NCBI RefSeq assembly: GCF_040364665.1
Contig: NZ_BAABWX010000004.1
Coordinates: 182,740 to 246,739 of the forward strand
Length of the DNA: 64,000 nt
Direction of reading: 5' to 3'
DNA from: Cognatishimia sp. WU-CL00825
GTDB lineage: Bacteria > Pseudomonadota > Alphaproteobacteria > Rhodobacterales > Rhodobacteraceae
Shown piece by piece: positions 17,230-25,661 of this stretch. The position numbers and the translations under genes are program-made. The notes beneath the pieces were generated by a model. The model did not search any database. It was not told where the DNA came from and was given only the letters and a program-made list of their open reading frames with translations. Within the stretch, counting starts at the first letter, position 1; each line of letters opens with the position of its first letter.

Positions 17230-19242
17230 ATGAGCAACCCGCTTTTGTCTGCATGGACAACCCCGTTTGAACTGGCACCTTTTGATGCGGTGTCTGATGA
17301 TGATTTTGCACCTGCTTTTGCCAAGGCCTTAGAGACGCATAAATCAGAGATCGCGGCGATTGCCGAAAATGCCGAGGCCCCGACGTTTGCCAATACGGTC
17401 GAGGCGCTGGAGGCGGCAGGGGATGACCTGGATAGGGTGTTGTCGGTTTTTTATACGGTTGCGGGTGCAGATAGTAATCCGGCGCGCGATGCGTTGATGC
17501 GGGATTTTTCGCCGGCTTTGGCCGCCCATAGTGCAGAGATTTCATCTAACAAAGTGTTGTTTGGCCGGGTTGCGGCTGTTTGGGAGGCGCGGGATAGATT
17601 GGCGCTGACAGATGAACAGCAGCGGGTGTTGATGTTGACCCACCGGGGCTTTGTGCGGGGGGGCGCGGCACTCGAAGGGGATGCGGATGTGCGGATGAAG
17701 GCGATCAAATCGCGATTGGCGGTTTTGGGCACCGAGTTTACGCAAAACCTGCTGGCCGATGAACGCGATTGGTTCATGGAACTGGCAGAAGATGATCTGG
17801 AGGGCCTGCCAGAGTTTGTCGTGGCCTCGGCCCGGGCGGCGGGGGCGGAGAAAGGCAAAGATGGGCCGGTGGTGACCTTGTCGCGGTCTTTGATCACGCC
17901 GTTCTTGCAATTTTCACCACGCCGCGATTTGCGCGAGACCGCCTTTGCGGCTTGGGCGGCGCGGGGGGCGAATGGGGGCGAGACAGATAACCGGGGGATT
18001 GCCGCCGAGATCCTGGCGTTGCGGCAAGAGCGGGCGCAGCTTTTGGGCTATGCTAACTTTGCGGCCTATAAGTTGGAAACCGAGATGGCCAAGACGCCAG
18101 AGGCGGTGCGCGATCTGCTGATGTCAGTTTGGGAACCGGCCAAGGCGCAGGCGAATGCGGACGCTGATGTGTTGACGCAGATGATGCATGACGATGGGGT
18201 GAACGGCGACCTTGAGGCCTGGGATTGGCGCTATTATGCAGAGCAACGCCGCAAGGCAGAGCATGATTTGGACGAGGCCATTCTGAAGCCCTATTTGCAG
18301 CTTGATCGCATGATCGAGGCGTCGTTTGACTGTGCCAACCGGCTGTTTGGGCTGGAATTTAAGCCCCTGGATGTGCCGCTGTATCACGAAGATTGCCGCG
18401 CCTGGGAGGTCACGCGGAACGGCGCACATGTGGCGGTGTTCATCGGCGACTATTTTGCACGTGGTTCAAAACGATCGGGCGCGTGGTGCTCGGCGATGCG
18501 GGCGCAGGCCAAATACCCAAAGGTGCAGGCCCCTGTGGTGATCAACGTGTGCAACTTTGCGAAATCTGACCCGGCGCTGCTGTCTTATGACGATGCGCGC
18601 ACTTTGTTTCATGAGTTTGGTCATGCGCTGCATCAGATGTTAAGCAACGTGACCTATGAAAGCATTTCGGGCACGTCGGTGGCGCGCGATTTTGTCGAGC
18701 TGCCAAGCCAGCTGTATGAACATTGGCTGGATGTGCCAGAGGTGTTGCAGAGATTTGCCACACATGCTGAGACCGGTGAGGCGATGCCGCAAGAGATGTT
18801 GGAGCGGGTGCTGAACGCGGCGAATTTCGACATGGGATTTGGCACCGTGGAATATGTGGCCTCGGCCTTGGTGGATTTGGCGTTTCATGATGGCGCGGCC
18901 CCGGCGGACCCGATGGCGTGTCAGGCCGAAGTGTTAGAAGCGCTGGGCATGCCCAAGGCGATTACCATGCGCCATGCAACGCCGCATTTTGCGCATGTGT
19001 TTGCGGGCGACGGATATTCCAGCGGCTATTACAGCTATATGTGGTCAGAGGTGATGGATGCAGATGCCTTTGCGGCCTTTGAAGAGGCGGGCGGGGCGTT
19101 TGATGCGGAACGGGCCAAGGCTTTGGAAGAGCATATTCTGTCCACGGGTGGCTCGGTTGAAGCCGATCAGCTTTACAAACGCTTCCGTGGTCGATTGCCG
19201 GGAGTCGAGGCCCTGTTAAAGGGGCGCGGTTTGGCGGCGTAG
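17230..19242 (+). CDS. M3 family oligopeptidase (Dcp/PrlC-like zinc metallopeptidase)
   Basis: 670 residues. The zinc site FHEFGHALHQM with the downstream Glu in GTSVARDFVELPSQ is typical of the thimet-oligopeptidase family (OpdA/PrlC, Dcp), which degrades short cytoplasmic peptides. No signal peptide is visible. The start is ATG 17230 with AAAGGAG seven bases upstream; earlier in-frame ATGs would add 12 residues without support. It ends in a clear hairpin terminator. Family Dcp versus PrlC is not resolved from sequence alone. Confidence 0.93.
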   Translation: MSNPLLSAWTTPFELAPFDAVSDDDFAPAFAKALETHKSEIAAIAENAEAPTFANTVEALEAAGDDLDRVLSVFYTVAGADSNPARDALMRDFSPALAAHSAEISSNKVLFGRVAAVWEARDRLALTDEQQRVLMLTHRGFVRGGAALEGDADVRMKAIKSRLAVLGTEFTQNLLADERDWFMELAEDDLEGLPEFVVASARAAGAEKGKDGPVVTLSRSLITPFLQFSPRRDLRETAFAAWAARGANGGETDNRGIAAEILALRQERAQLLGYANFAAYKLETEMAKTPEAVRDLLMSVWEPAKAQANADADVLTQMMHDDGVNGDLEAWDWRYYAEQRRKAEHDLDEAILKPYLQLDRMIEASFDCANRLFGLEFKPLDVPLYHEDCRAWEVTRNGAHVAVFIGDYFARGSKRSGAWCSAMRAQAKYPKVQAPVVINVCNFAKSDPALLSYDDARTLFHEFGHALHQMLSNVTYESISGTSVARDFVELPSQLYEHWLDVPEVLQRFATHAETGEAMPQEMLERVLNAANFDMGFGTVEYVASALVDLAFHDGAAPADPMACQAEVLEALGMPKAITMRHATPHFAHVFAGDGYSSGYYSYMWSEVMDADAFAAFEEAGGAFDAERAKALEEHILSTGGSVEADQLYKRFRGRLPGVEALLKGRGLAA

Positions 19243-19254
19243 AATGAAATTGGC

Positions 19255-19277
19255 AAGGGGCGCTTGACGCGCCCCTT
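19255..19277. terminator. Terminator shared by M3 peptidase and capsule-export genes
   Basis: 9-bp perfect stem (19255-19263 and 19269-19277) with a 5-nt loop, lying between two convergent genes. The flanking T/A runs are short (three or four bases), so it probably serves both strands. Confidence 0.75.
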
Positions 19278-19307
19278 TACTAGTCTCGGTGACTATGGTT
19301 CGGAGGG

Positions 19308-21209
19308 CTAGCCCGAGACTTGTTCGCGTAGGATCGAGGCCGTGAGTGAGATCATCAGGTAAATGCCTGAAAAGATCAGCAGGGCGAGAACCGTATTTTC
19401 AAAGCTGCGAGGATAGCTGGGGTCTTGGGACACGACCGGGGCCACGGATGTGGTGAGGTAACGCACCTGACGGCTGGCTTCGAGCTCGGTTTGTTTTAGG
19501 GTTTGCAAAGCCGATTGCATGATCAGATCTGCGGTGGCCAGATCGGCTTGGGCAATTTGAATGGCCGAGGTTTGGCTGGCCAAAGAGTTTTCGCCTTCGC
19601 GGGCGGCCCCCATACGTTCGCGCAGGGCTGTCAGCACGTCTTGCAGGCGGCGGATATCACCTTTGGCTCCGTCAACGCGGGCCTGGTTGGGGCGCGGGTT
19701 GTCCAGTAGGGCGGTCAGGAACAATTGCTTTTCTTGCAGTTCGATTTCATAGGTGCTGATTTGCTGGCGCAGGCTGGCAATCAGGCCTTCGGGGTCAAGC
19801 ACCGAGTTTTCCTGCAGTTTCACCAGCGCCAATTGCGCCGCACGACGGTCGGCTTTTGCCTCGTCCAGACTGCGACGGGAATCTTTCACTTGGTCTTCGC
19901 GTTTGCGCTGAGATTGGCCATCCACGGTTTCTTCTGCATAGGCGATCAGCGCCCGCGAGAACTCGGCTGAGACCTCTGGATCGGGGGCAGAGACCTCCAT
20001 GCGGATGACGCCCTCGGTGGGATCATAGCCAATTTTGACGTATTTTTGGTAGATTTTATAGGCTTCTTCGTTGGTTGGGTTCTCTTCCAGCCGTTGAAGC
20101 GGATCAATGGATGGGTCCGCAAACACCGATTTAAAGCCAACGTCTTCTTCCAGACGTAGCATCGCGGTCTTGGATTGCAGATAGGATTGGGTCGAAATTG
20201 AATCCTTGTTGCCTTCCAGCGGGGTGCCAGAAAACAGGCCCGCACCCGCACCGGTGGATTCAGATTGGATGATCAGGAATTCGGATTTGGTGGCGTACAT
20301 CGGGGTGGCGATATTGTAGTAATACCACCCGGCCAAAATCGTTGGCAGCATGACAAAGGCCGCCAAACGCGAGATCATCAAGAAGCTTTTGCGGCGGCGC
20401 CGACGGGCGATGTCTTTTTGGATGTCGCCGATTTCACGCACGCGGCGTTCGGTGGGCGAAGCGGTTTCCATCGAAGGCAGATTTGGTGTGCCCACAGGTT
20501 GGGTCTGTGGCAATTGTACGTTGCTGGCGGCAACCGGCGCGTCGGGCGCGGCCATGTCCAGCATATTGGCACGGCGGAACGGATCTAGGCCTTGGGAGCG
20601 CAGCAGGCGCACTGCGTCGTAATCAGAGGTGGCGGCCATCCCGTGCTTTTGTGCCAGACGGCGGGCCATGCGCAATTGACGGCCAGTCAGCCCCTCTTGG
20701 CGGATCTGGGCGATTTCCTGTTCTGGCGGCACGGCGGCCGCAGGCGCAGGTGGCGGGATTGAAGACGGCGGCGCCGTGGTCGAGCGGGGTTTGGCGGCAG
20801 GCGCGGGTGCCGCTGGCGTGTCGCCGGGCGCTTCCATTGCGGCGGCCAAACCGCCCATGTCTTCCTCGGTAGAGGTGGGCATGGGGTCATTGTCGGGGGC
20901 GTCGCTGACCGAGGTCAGTTTGGCGCGGCGTTCGGCTGAACGACTGAGGCGGGCCTGACGGCGGGCGGCACGGTCAGATCCGGCTGCGGCTGGCACGGGA
21001 TCAGACACAGCGGCCACTTGTGGCATTTCCGGCTCTGGCGCGGATTGCGGCGCTTCCGGTTGAGGATCTTGCTTGGGCGGCAATACGGTTTCTGGCGCTG
21101 GGCTGAGATCTTCGGCTAGGTTTGAAGCAGGCGCGGGTGCGCTAACAGCGGCGGCGGGTGGCGCGCTGCGTTTTATGCGAAATTTCTTAGCCTTGGGTTT
21201 GGTAGTCAT
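19308..21209 (-). CDS. Capsule polysaccharide export inner-membrane protein, KpsE/CtrB-like, with long disordered N-terminus
   Basis: 633 residues, against about 380 for enteric KpsE. The first about 270 residues are rich in Pro, Ala, Glu and Arg and look disordered. Then come a basic ARRRRRKSF stretch, a transmembrane helix near 280-300, a long periplasmic coiled-coil region, and a C-terminal helix just before the end. KpsE-type proteins bridge the ABC exporter to the outer-membrane channel. ATG 21209; the gene overlaps the upstream ABC ATPase by 23 nt. No KpsM permease lies beside it. Confidence 0.83.
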   Translation of the reverse strand: MTTKPKAKKFRIKRSAPPAAAVSAPAPASNLAEDLSPAPETVLPPKQDPQPEAPQSAPEPEMPQVAAVSDPVPAAAGSDRAARRQARLSRSAERRAKLTSVSDAPDNDPMPTSTEEDMGGLAAAMEAPGDTPAAPAPAAKPRSTTAPPSSIPPPAPAAAVPPEQEIAQIRQEGLTGRQLRMARRLAQKHGMAATSDYDAVRLLRSQGLDPFRRANMLDMAAPDAPVAASNVQLPQTQPVGTPNLPSMETASPTERRVREIGDIQKDIARRRRRKSFLMISRLAAFVMLPTILAGWYYYNIATPMYATKSEFLIIQSESTGAGAGLFSGTPLEGNKDSISTQSYLQSKTAMLRLEEDVGFKSVFADPSIDPLQRLEENPTNEEAYKIYQKYVKIGYDPTEGVIRMEVSAPDPEVSAEFSRALIAYAEETVDGQSQRKREDQVKDSRRSLDEAKADRRAAQLALVKLQENSVLDPEGLIASLRQQISTYEIELQEKQLFLTALLDNPRPNQARVDGAKGDIRRLQDVLTALRERMGAAREGENSLASQTSAIQIAQADLATADLIMQSALQTLKQTELEASRQVRYLTTSVAPVVSQDPSYPRSFENTVLALLIFSGIYLMISLTASILREQVSG

Positions 21210-21846
21210 AGAGTTGCTTTGCCTCTTCCAAGGTGTCGAACATGTGAAGTTGCCCATTCACTAAAACGGCGGCAGAACGGGCAAATTTTTCCAGGGTTTT
21301 AGGCTGGTGTGACACGATAATCATTGTTGTGGTGCGCAGACGTTCGCGCAGAACTTCGCCGGCCTTGCGGTTGAATTCAACATCCGTCGAGGAGGGCATG
21401 CCTTCGTCCACAAGATAGATGTCAAAATCAAGCGCCAGCATAAGCGAGAAGGTAAACCGGGCGCGCATGCCGGACGAATAGGTGCCCAGCGGCTGGTCAA
21501 AATATTCATCAAGGCCACAAAGCCAGCGGCAGAACGCCTCGACGTAGTCAGGATCAAGGCCGTAAAGCCGGGCGATATAGCGGCTGTTTTCCACGGCGGT
21601 GTGTTTGTTGACGACCCCGCCCATAAAGCCCAGAGGGAAGGAGACCCGGCATTCGCGGCGAATTTCGCCTTCGTCAGGCTTTTCAAGCCCGGCCATCATA
21701 TTGACCAGCGTGGTTTTACCACTGCCATTGGGGGCGAGGATGCCCAAAGAATTGCCAACTTCCACGCGAAAAGAAACGCGATCAAGGATCACCTTGCGCT
21801 GCGTGCCCGTCCAAAAGGACTTGCTGACATTTTCAAATTCGAGCAT
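21187..21846 (-). CDS. Polysaccharide-export ABC transporter ATPase, KpsT-like
   Basis: 219 residues. Walker A LAPNGSGKTTL, signature YSSGMRARF, Walker B FDIYLVDEG, and the SHQPKTLEKF switch His. This is the KpsT/CtrD/RkpS branch, which powers export of capsule or lipid-linked polysaccharide. The gene begins a two-gene unit with the KpsE-like gene and overlaps it. The partner permease must be encoded elsewhere. Confidence 0.88.
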   Translation of the reverse strand: MLEFENVSKSFWTGTQRKVILDRVSFRVEVGNSLGILAPNGSGKTTLVNMMAGLEKPDEGEIRRECRVSFPLGFMGGVVNKHTAVENSRYIARLYGLDPDYVEAFCRWLCGLDEYFDQPLGTYSSGMRARFTFSLMLALDFDIYLVDEGMPSSTDVEFNRKAGEVLRERLRTTTMIIVSHQPKTLEKFARSAAVLVNGQLHMFDTLEEAKQLYDYQTQG

Positions 21847-21991
21847 TGATCTGCTCCGGCGCTGCTCTGCCTAAGTCTTCTCTGTTAGCAGAGAATGATT
21901 AATGTCCCGTCATGGGATCTTGTTCGTATTATGTCTGTATTGCCCCCGTTCTGACAATATATGTCTGGGGAATTAGGCAAAATAAAGGCAA

Positions 21992-22017
21992 GAAACCGGC
22001 GCAGAGGCACCGGTTTC
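21992..22017 (-). terminator. Terminator after nhaA
   Basis: 11-bp arms (21992-22002 and 22007-22017) with one G-T wobble on the minus strand and a 4-nt loop, about 30 nt past the nhaA stop. The T-rich tail is interrupted. The rest of the gap 21847-22047 shows no gene. Confidence 0.65.
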
Positions 22018-22047
22018 CAGAGTTTTTGAGCTTTTTAAGCCTTGGGC

Positions 22048-23307
22048 CTACTCGGCTGGTGCCAGTTCGGCTTTTTGCACGCGTGTCAGTTTGCCGACAA
22101 CAATCGAGACAATGGCAGCGGCAAAGCTGAACAGGGCCCCCATTTTGGCAGCGTCTTGGACATCGCCAGGAGCGAAGGCCACAGAAGCGACAAACAGCGA
22201 GACGGTAAAGCCGATGGCCGCGACACAGCCAATGACCACCAGATCGATGATGCGCATGCCCTGGGGAATGCCCAGTTTAAGCGGCACAGCGGCAAACCAG
22301 CCAAAGGCCAGAATACCAAGCGGTTTACCAATCAACAGACCCGCGAGAACCAGCCAGGTGGCGTCGCCGATAGAGCTGAATTCTACGCCGGCATTGAGCA
22401 GGCCAAAGAAGAACAGGATTACCTCGACCGGGTGCTTTAACGCGTGTTCGATCACGTTGAGCAAATCATGCAGGTGGCTTTCAGCTTCGGAGAAGAAGCC
22501 AAAGGCGCGATCTGCGTGTGGAATGGCGGGCACGATGGGCAAGAGACCCAGAGCCGGGTGCAAACCTGAGCGCATAAAGCCATACCAGCTGATTGCACCG
22601 GCAACCGCATAGGGCACAAAATGCAAGTTCTTGCGCACCCAAGTGGAGTTGGGGCGGTTTTCGTTGCCTTTGTCCATTCTGCGCGGCAACCAGTTGAAGA
22701 TCACAAACACCAGGATCGCGGCGGCGAGGGAAATCAGCAGCCATTCTGGCGCGAGTTCACCAGATGGGTAGAAGATTGCCAGGATAATCAGGCCCGCAGC
22801 GTCGTCGGCAATCGCCAAGAGCAATAGGAAACGCACGGCGGGGTGACCTGCACCAAAGACAATGCGGCCGACCAGATAGCTGAAGGCGATGTCTGTTGCG
22901 GTTGGGATCGCCCAACCGTTTGCAACGGCACTATAGGTGTCAGACCCCATGAAAAAGGCCAGGCCCAAATATACACCGATGGGGCCAAACATGCCGCCTG
23001 CGGTGGCAAATAGTGGCGTGGCGGCTTTTTTGCCGCGCAGCGAGCCTTCTTTGAGGACCACAGCTTCCCAGACTTCTTTGGCCGCCATCGCAAAGAACAG
23101 CGCCATCAGTAAGTCATTCACTAAATAATGCAGGGTTAAAGTGCGGTGACCGTGGTGCATATGGCCAATTGGCGCATCTTCCCAGATCACAAATTCAACG
23201 AAATGATGATATGTTTCTGGGTTGGTATTGGCCCAAAACAATGCTGTTACCGCCCCGATAATCAACAGTAATGAATAATTCGTTAAGAAATTCCAGACAC
23301 GGTACAT
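22048..23307 (-). CDS. nhaA: Na+/H+ antiporter NhaA
   Basis: 419 residues, about 12 transmembrane helices. The adjacent aspartates that bind Na+ and H+ are in AIADDAAGLIILA, and TATDIAFSYLVG holds the helix-IV Asp. NhaA expels sodium in exchange for protons, which is important in seawater. ATG 23307 is preceded by GTGGGGAG; 56 in-frame upstream codons fall in the structured leader and are not protein-like. The mRNA leader can pair with this ribosome binding site (see the leader feature). Confidence 0.95.
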   Translation of the reverse strand: MYRVWNFLTNYSLLLIIGAVTALFWANTNPETYHHFVEFVIWEDAPIGHMHHGHRTLTLHYLVNDLLMALFFAMAAKEVWEAVVLKEGSLRGKKAATPLFATAGGMFGPIGVYLGLAFFMGSDTYSAVANGWAIPTATDIAFSYLVGRIVFGAGHPAVRFLLLLAIADDAAGLIILAIFYPSGELAPEWLLISLAAAILVFVIFNWLPRRMDKGNENRPNSTWVRKNLHFVPYAVAGAISWYGFMRSGLHPALGLLPIVPAIPHADRAFGFFSEAESHLHDLLNVIEHALKHPVEVILFFFGLLNAGVEFSSIGDATWLVLAGLLIGKPLGILAFGWFAAVPLKLGIPQGMRIIDLVVIGCVAAIGFTVSLFVASVAFAPGDVQDAAKMGALFSFAAAIVSIVVGKLTRVQKAELAPAE

Positions 23308-23481
23308 TGTTTCTCCCCACGTTTTTGTTTGAACCGGAATATCCCAAGTCTTGCAGCTGGGCAACGGAATCCGGTGGGGATTTGGGGAAATTGTAACGCG
23401 AGATATTTCGGTTTTGAGACTGAAACTGCGGAGCCCTACCAAAACATTGGTAGGCCGCATGCTGTGGGCGCACAAATTATA
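23308..23481 (-). promoter_or_regulatory. Structured nhaA 5' leader with ribosome-binding-site masking and -10 box
   Basis: On the minus strand a perfect TATAAT lies at 23481-23476, predicting a transcript start near 23470. The roughly 160-nt leader has an 8-bp hairpin (23435-23442 with 23447-23454) closed by an outer TGCGG/CCGCA pairing. A nested structure follows: the ribosome binding site region (23314-23320) is perfectly complementary over 7 bp to 23374-23380. Inside it, 23333-23338 pairs with 23370-23375 (shifting one or two bases at the junction) and 23343-23346 pairs with 23358-23361. This looks like a translational switch. Confidence 0.55.
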
Positions 23482-23512
23482 GTGGTCTCAGCCCAACCAA
23501 AGAATCGTCGGC

Positions 23513-24541
23513 CTAGGCGACGGCTTGCCAAATGAGACCTGCAACAAAGCTGCCAACCAGTGCAAACCCAAGATAGGCGACAAAAATTCGTGGCTTTACC
23601 AGAGCCCAGACTGCGATGGCAGCAGGAATGCAGCTGACGCCGCCTGCCAGCATGAAACTCATGGCGGCCCCATTGGCCATGCCCTGTTGCAAAAGCGCAT
23701 CCACCAGTGGCACAGCGGCAAAACCGTTCAAATAGGCCGGTGCCCCCACCAATGCGCCCAGCAAGATTGGCACCATGCCGTCGCCGCCCAAGAAGGTCGC
23801 AATCCATTCGGCGGGGATGTAGTGGATCATCAGGGCCTCGATCACATAGGCGAGGGCCAGCCATTTGAACAAAAACAGCGCATTTTCAAGCGTGGTTTCT
23901 TTGAAGACCTGACGACGGGTGGCGTCGATCCAGAAGGTCCAGACCGGTTTGGCAGAGAACGGGGCTTGGGTGCCGCAGCATCCGCCAACCTGCGGTTTTT
24001 CCCGCAATGGGTCCGCAAAGACCACCGTTTTGGCAAAGGCCATGGTGGCAAAGCCGCCAAAGGCCCCCAGGCCCACGGCCGCAAGCGTTTTGGCGATGGC
24101 AAAGTCAAAGCCAAGCTGGCCCGCGGTCACCGAAAACATCGCCGGATCCATCAGGGGCGAGGCCAGCCAAAAGGCCATCACGGCGGATAAAGGTGTGCCC
24201 GCGGCCAAAAGCGCCGCGATAAAGGGAATGACTTCGCAGGAACAAAACGGAGCGAGGCCGCCCAGCATGGCTGCAAATATGATCATGCGGCTTTCGCGGC
24301 CCACAAAGGCCTTGGCGAGGATGTTTTCGGCACCGGTGGCTTTGAGGTAGCCAATTGCCAGCACCGCAAAGGCGATAAAGGGGGCTGTGTCGCCAAGCGC
24401 CCCAAACGCAAAGCTGAGGGTGGGGAAGAACTGCGCCCGGTCAAACAGGGCGAGGCCGAGCAGCAATAGGATCAATGCCAACCAAGCATTGTCGATGCGT
24501 TTCAACAGCGGTTTTGCGTGAGAATGGGGGATGTCAGCCAT
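23513..24541 (-). CDS. arsP: ArsP/YraQ-type permease (PF03773 family)
   Basis: 342 residues with about eight to ten hydrophobic helices in two homologous halves. Family marks are LAPFCSCEVIPFIAALL followed by GTPLSAVMAFWLASPLMDP, and LAGGVSCIPAAI in the second half. A GGCCG Cys pair sits in the cytoplasmic loop. ArsP exports trivalent organoarsenicals; other members have unknown substrates. It is coupled to the upstream ArsR gene by an 8-nt overlap, which supports a metalloid role. The gene symbol is provisional. Confidence 0.8.
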   Translation of the reverse strand: MADIPHSHAKPLLKRIDNAWLALILLLLGLALFDRAQFFPTLSFAFGALGDTAPFIAFAVLAIGYLKATGAENILAKAFVGRESRMIIFAAMLGGLAPFCSCEVIPFIAALLAAGTPLSAVMAFWLASPLMDPAMFSVTAGQLGFDFAIAKTLAAVGLGAFGGFATMAFAKTVVFADPLREKPQVGGCCGTQAPFSAKPVWTFWIDATRRQVFKETTLENALFLFKWLALAYVIEALMIHYIPAEWIATFLGGDGMVPILLGALVGAPAYLNGFAAVPLVDALLQQGMANGAAMSFMLAGGVSCIPAAIAVWALVKPRIFVAYLGFALVGSFVAGLIWQAVA

Positions 24542-24872
24542 GATCATGATCCTGATTGAGCGCATCTGCGCAGCATTCTTGCAGCAAAAATTCCGAGAGG
24601 GCGCGCACCTCGTCAAAAGCAACGGCAGCACAAATGATGCTGCGGCCTTGTTTTTCTTGGGTAACCAGCCCGGCCTGGGTCAGAATTTTCATATGATGGG
24701 TCAGGGTTGAGCCTGTCACCTTGGCGCGTTTGCCCAAGGCGCCAATCGAAAGCCCTTCGGCCCCCGCGCGCACCAGAACGCGCAACACAGCCAAACGTTG
24801 TTCGGACCCAAGGGCGGCAAAGGTCGAGGCGGCGACTTCGAGGGAGAGATCTTGGGGGTCTGTATGTTTCAT
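24534..24872 (-). CDS. ArsR family metalloregulator
   Basis: 112 residues, winged helix-turn-helix (LGKRAKVTGSTLTHHMKILTQAGLV). Candidate metalloid ligands are the CC pair in LLQECCADA, the lone Cys in SIICAAV, and a His/Asp-rich C-terminus (DHDHG). ArsR-type proteins repress their own operon until metal or metalloid binds. The start codon directly abuts a perfect inverted repeat, leaving no normal ribosome binding site, so translation may be leaderless or nearly so. Confidence 0.9.
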   Translation of the reverse strand: MKHTDPQDLSLEVAASTFAALGSEQRLAVLRVLVRAGAEGLSIGALGKRAKVTGSTLTHHMKILTQAGLVTQEKQGRSIICAAVAFDEVRALSEFLLQECCADALNQDHDHG

Positions 24873-24892
24873 ATTTCTAGAATTATAGAAAT
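24873..24892. promoter_or_regulatory. ArsR operator
   Basis: Perfect 7-bp inverted repeat ATTTCTA (24873-24879) and TAGAAAT (24886-24892) with a 6-nt AT-rich centre, immediately upstream of the arsR ATG. Size and AT content are like known ArsR/SmtB operators. Confidence 0.75.
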
Positions 24893-25015
24893 AAACGAGT
24901 CGCGCAAGTTTTATTTCGATAGAATTCGAAATGAATGGGGGCTGTTGAGTGAAAGCCGGGATATTTGCGACCTAGCGATAGAGTCTCGGTCAGACTTGTG
25001 ATCAACAGGGCATAG

Positions 25016-25063
25016 GCTGCGCGGCACATGAGCTGGCCGCCAATGGCACATGGCGCGCGCAGC
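25016..25063. other. GC-rich stem-loop in otherwise unassigned intergenic DNA
   Basis: The gap 24893-25093 has no supported gene. It contains an 8-bp inverted repeat, GCTGCGCG (25016-25023) and CGCGCAGC (25056-25063), around a 32-nt segment holding two direct GCACATG copies, followed by a T-run near 25080-25087. It could terminate an unknown plus-strand transcript or be a mobile-element remnant; I cannot decide. Confidence 0.3.
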
Positions 25064-25093
25064 AGCATTCGGTGATTTGGTTTTTTTGGCTGG

Positions 25094-25543
25094 TTAGTTT
25101 TGCGGTTGAAAGAACAAGTCGCGACCAAGTGGGATGAACAACACCGCAAGGAAGACAACATCCAGCGCAGTCTGAATTGCCGGAACGAGGTAGGGGTTTT
25201 CCATTCCTTCGGCGATGGTCGGGGGGCCAACGAAAGTGGTTGTGACGAAATTCCCGATATGGTCCACGATCGAGATCGTCCAATAAATGACCAGAGCCGC
25301 CCAAGTGAGTAGCTCGCGGCGCGCCCAGACAGCCCAGATCAACGGAAAAGCTAGCACTGCGGCGAACAAATCAAGATATGCGGGATAGCGCCATGCTTCG
25401 GATGCCAAGCCATCGTTGATGTCATTTATGAGAACCACTGCAATGAAACGAGATAATTGAAGGAGGATCCAAATGAGCGTCCCGATGAAGATCCCGCGCT
25501 CTGCGCGGTTCATTTCTTTGAAAGCTTTGCTGGCCGAACTCAT
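25094..25543 (-). CDS. Small four-helix membrane protein of unknown function
   Basis: 149 residues. A basic N-terminus is followed by four hydrophobic segments (about 20-40, 57-72, 80-100 and 122-142), with charged loops between. I do not recognise the family; the layout resembles small uncharacterised inner-membrane proteins. The upstream region carries four GTAAC/GTTAC half-sites arranged as two dyads, and the next gene upstream is an Rrf2 regulator on the same strand. The protein is therefore a likely regulated target, perhaps in stress or drug response. Confidence 0.7.
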   Translation of the reverse strand: MSSASKAFKEMNRAERGIFIGTLIWILLQLSRFIAVVLINDINDGLASEAWRYPAYLDLFAAVLAFPLIWAVWARRELLTWAALVIYWTISIVDHIGNFVTTTFVGPPTIAEGMENPYLVPAIQTALDVVFLAVLFIPLGRDLFFQPQN

Positions 25544-25564
25544 CTTCTTTACTCCGAATTTAAT

Positions 25565-25620
25565 TCAGTAACAGCTGTTGTTACTGATAACTTTCTTGAT
25601 CGGTAACATAGGGAGTTACC
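25565..25620. promoter_or_regulatory. Double-dyad operator cluster between rrf2 and membrane-protein gene
   Basis: Dyad 1: 9-bp perfect arms TCAGTAACA (25565-25573) and TGTTACTGA (25579-25587). Dyad 2: GGTAAC (25602-25607) and GTTACC (25615-25620). Both share the GTAAC/GTTAC half-site. They sit just upstream of the ATG at 25543 and downstream of the rrf2 stop, so they most likely control the membrane-protein gene. Confidence 0.65.
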
Positions 25621-25661
25621 AATAGCAACAGAGCGTTTCTGTCAGTGCTTTTTGGGCGTTT

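Noticed and set aside
25002..25304. Minus-strand frames overlapping the unknown membrane-protein gene, possible transposase remnant
   Set aside because: No transposase motif or inverted terminal repeats could be confirmed; kept only as an unexplained stem-loop.
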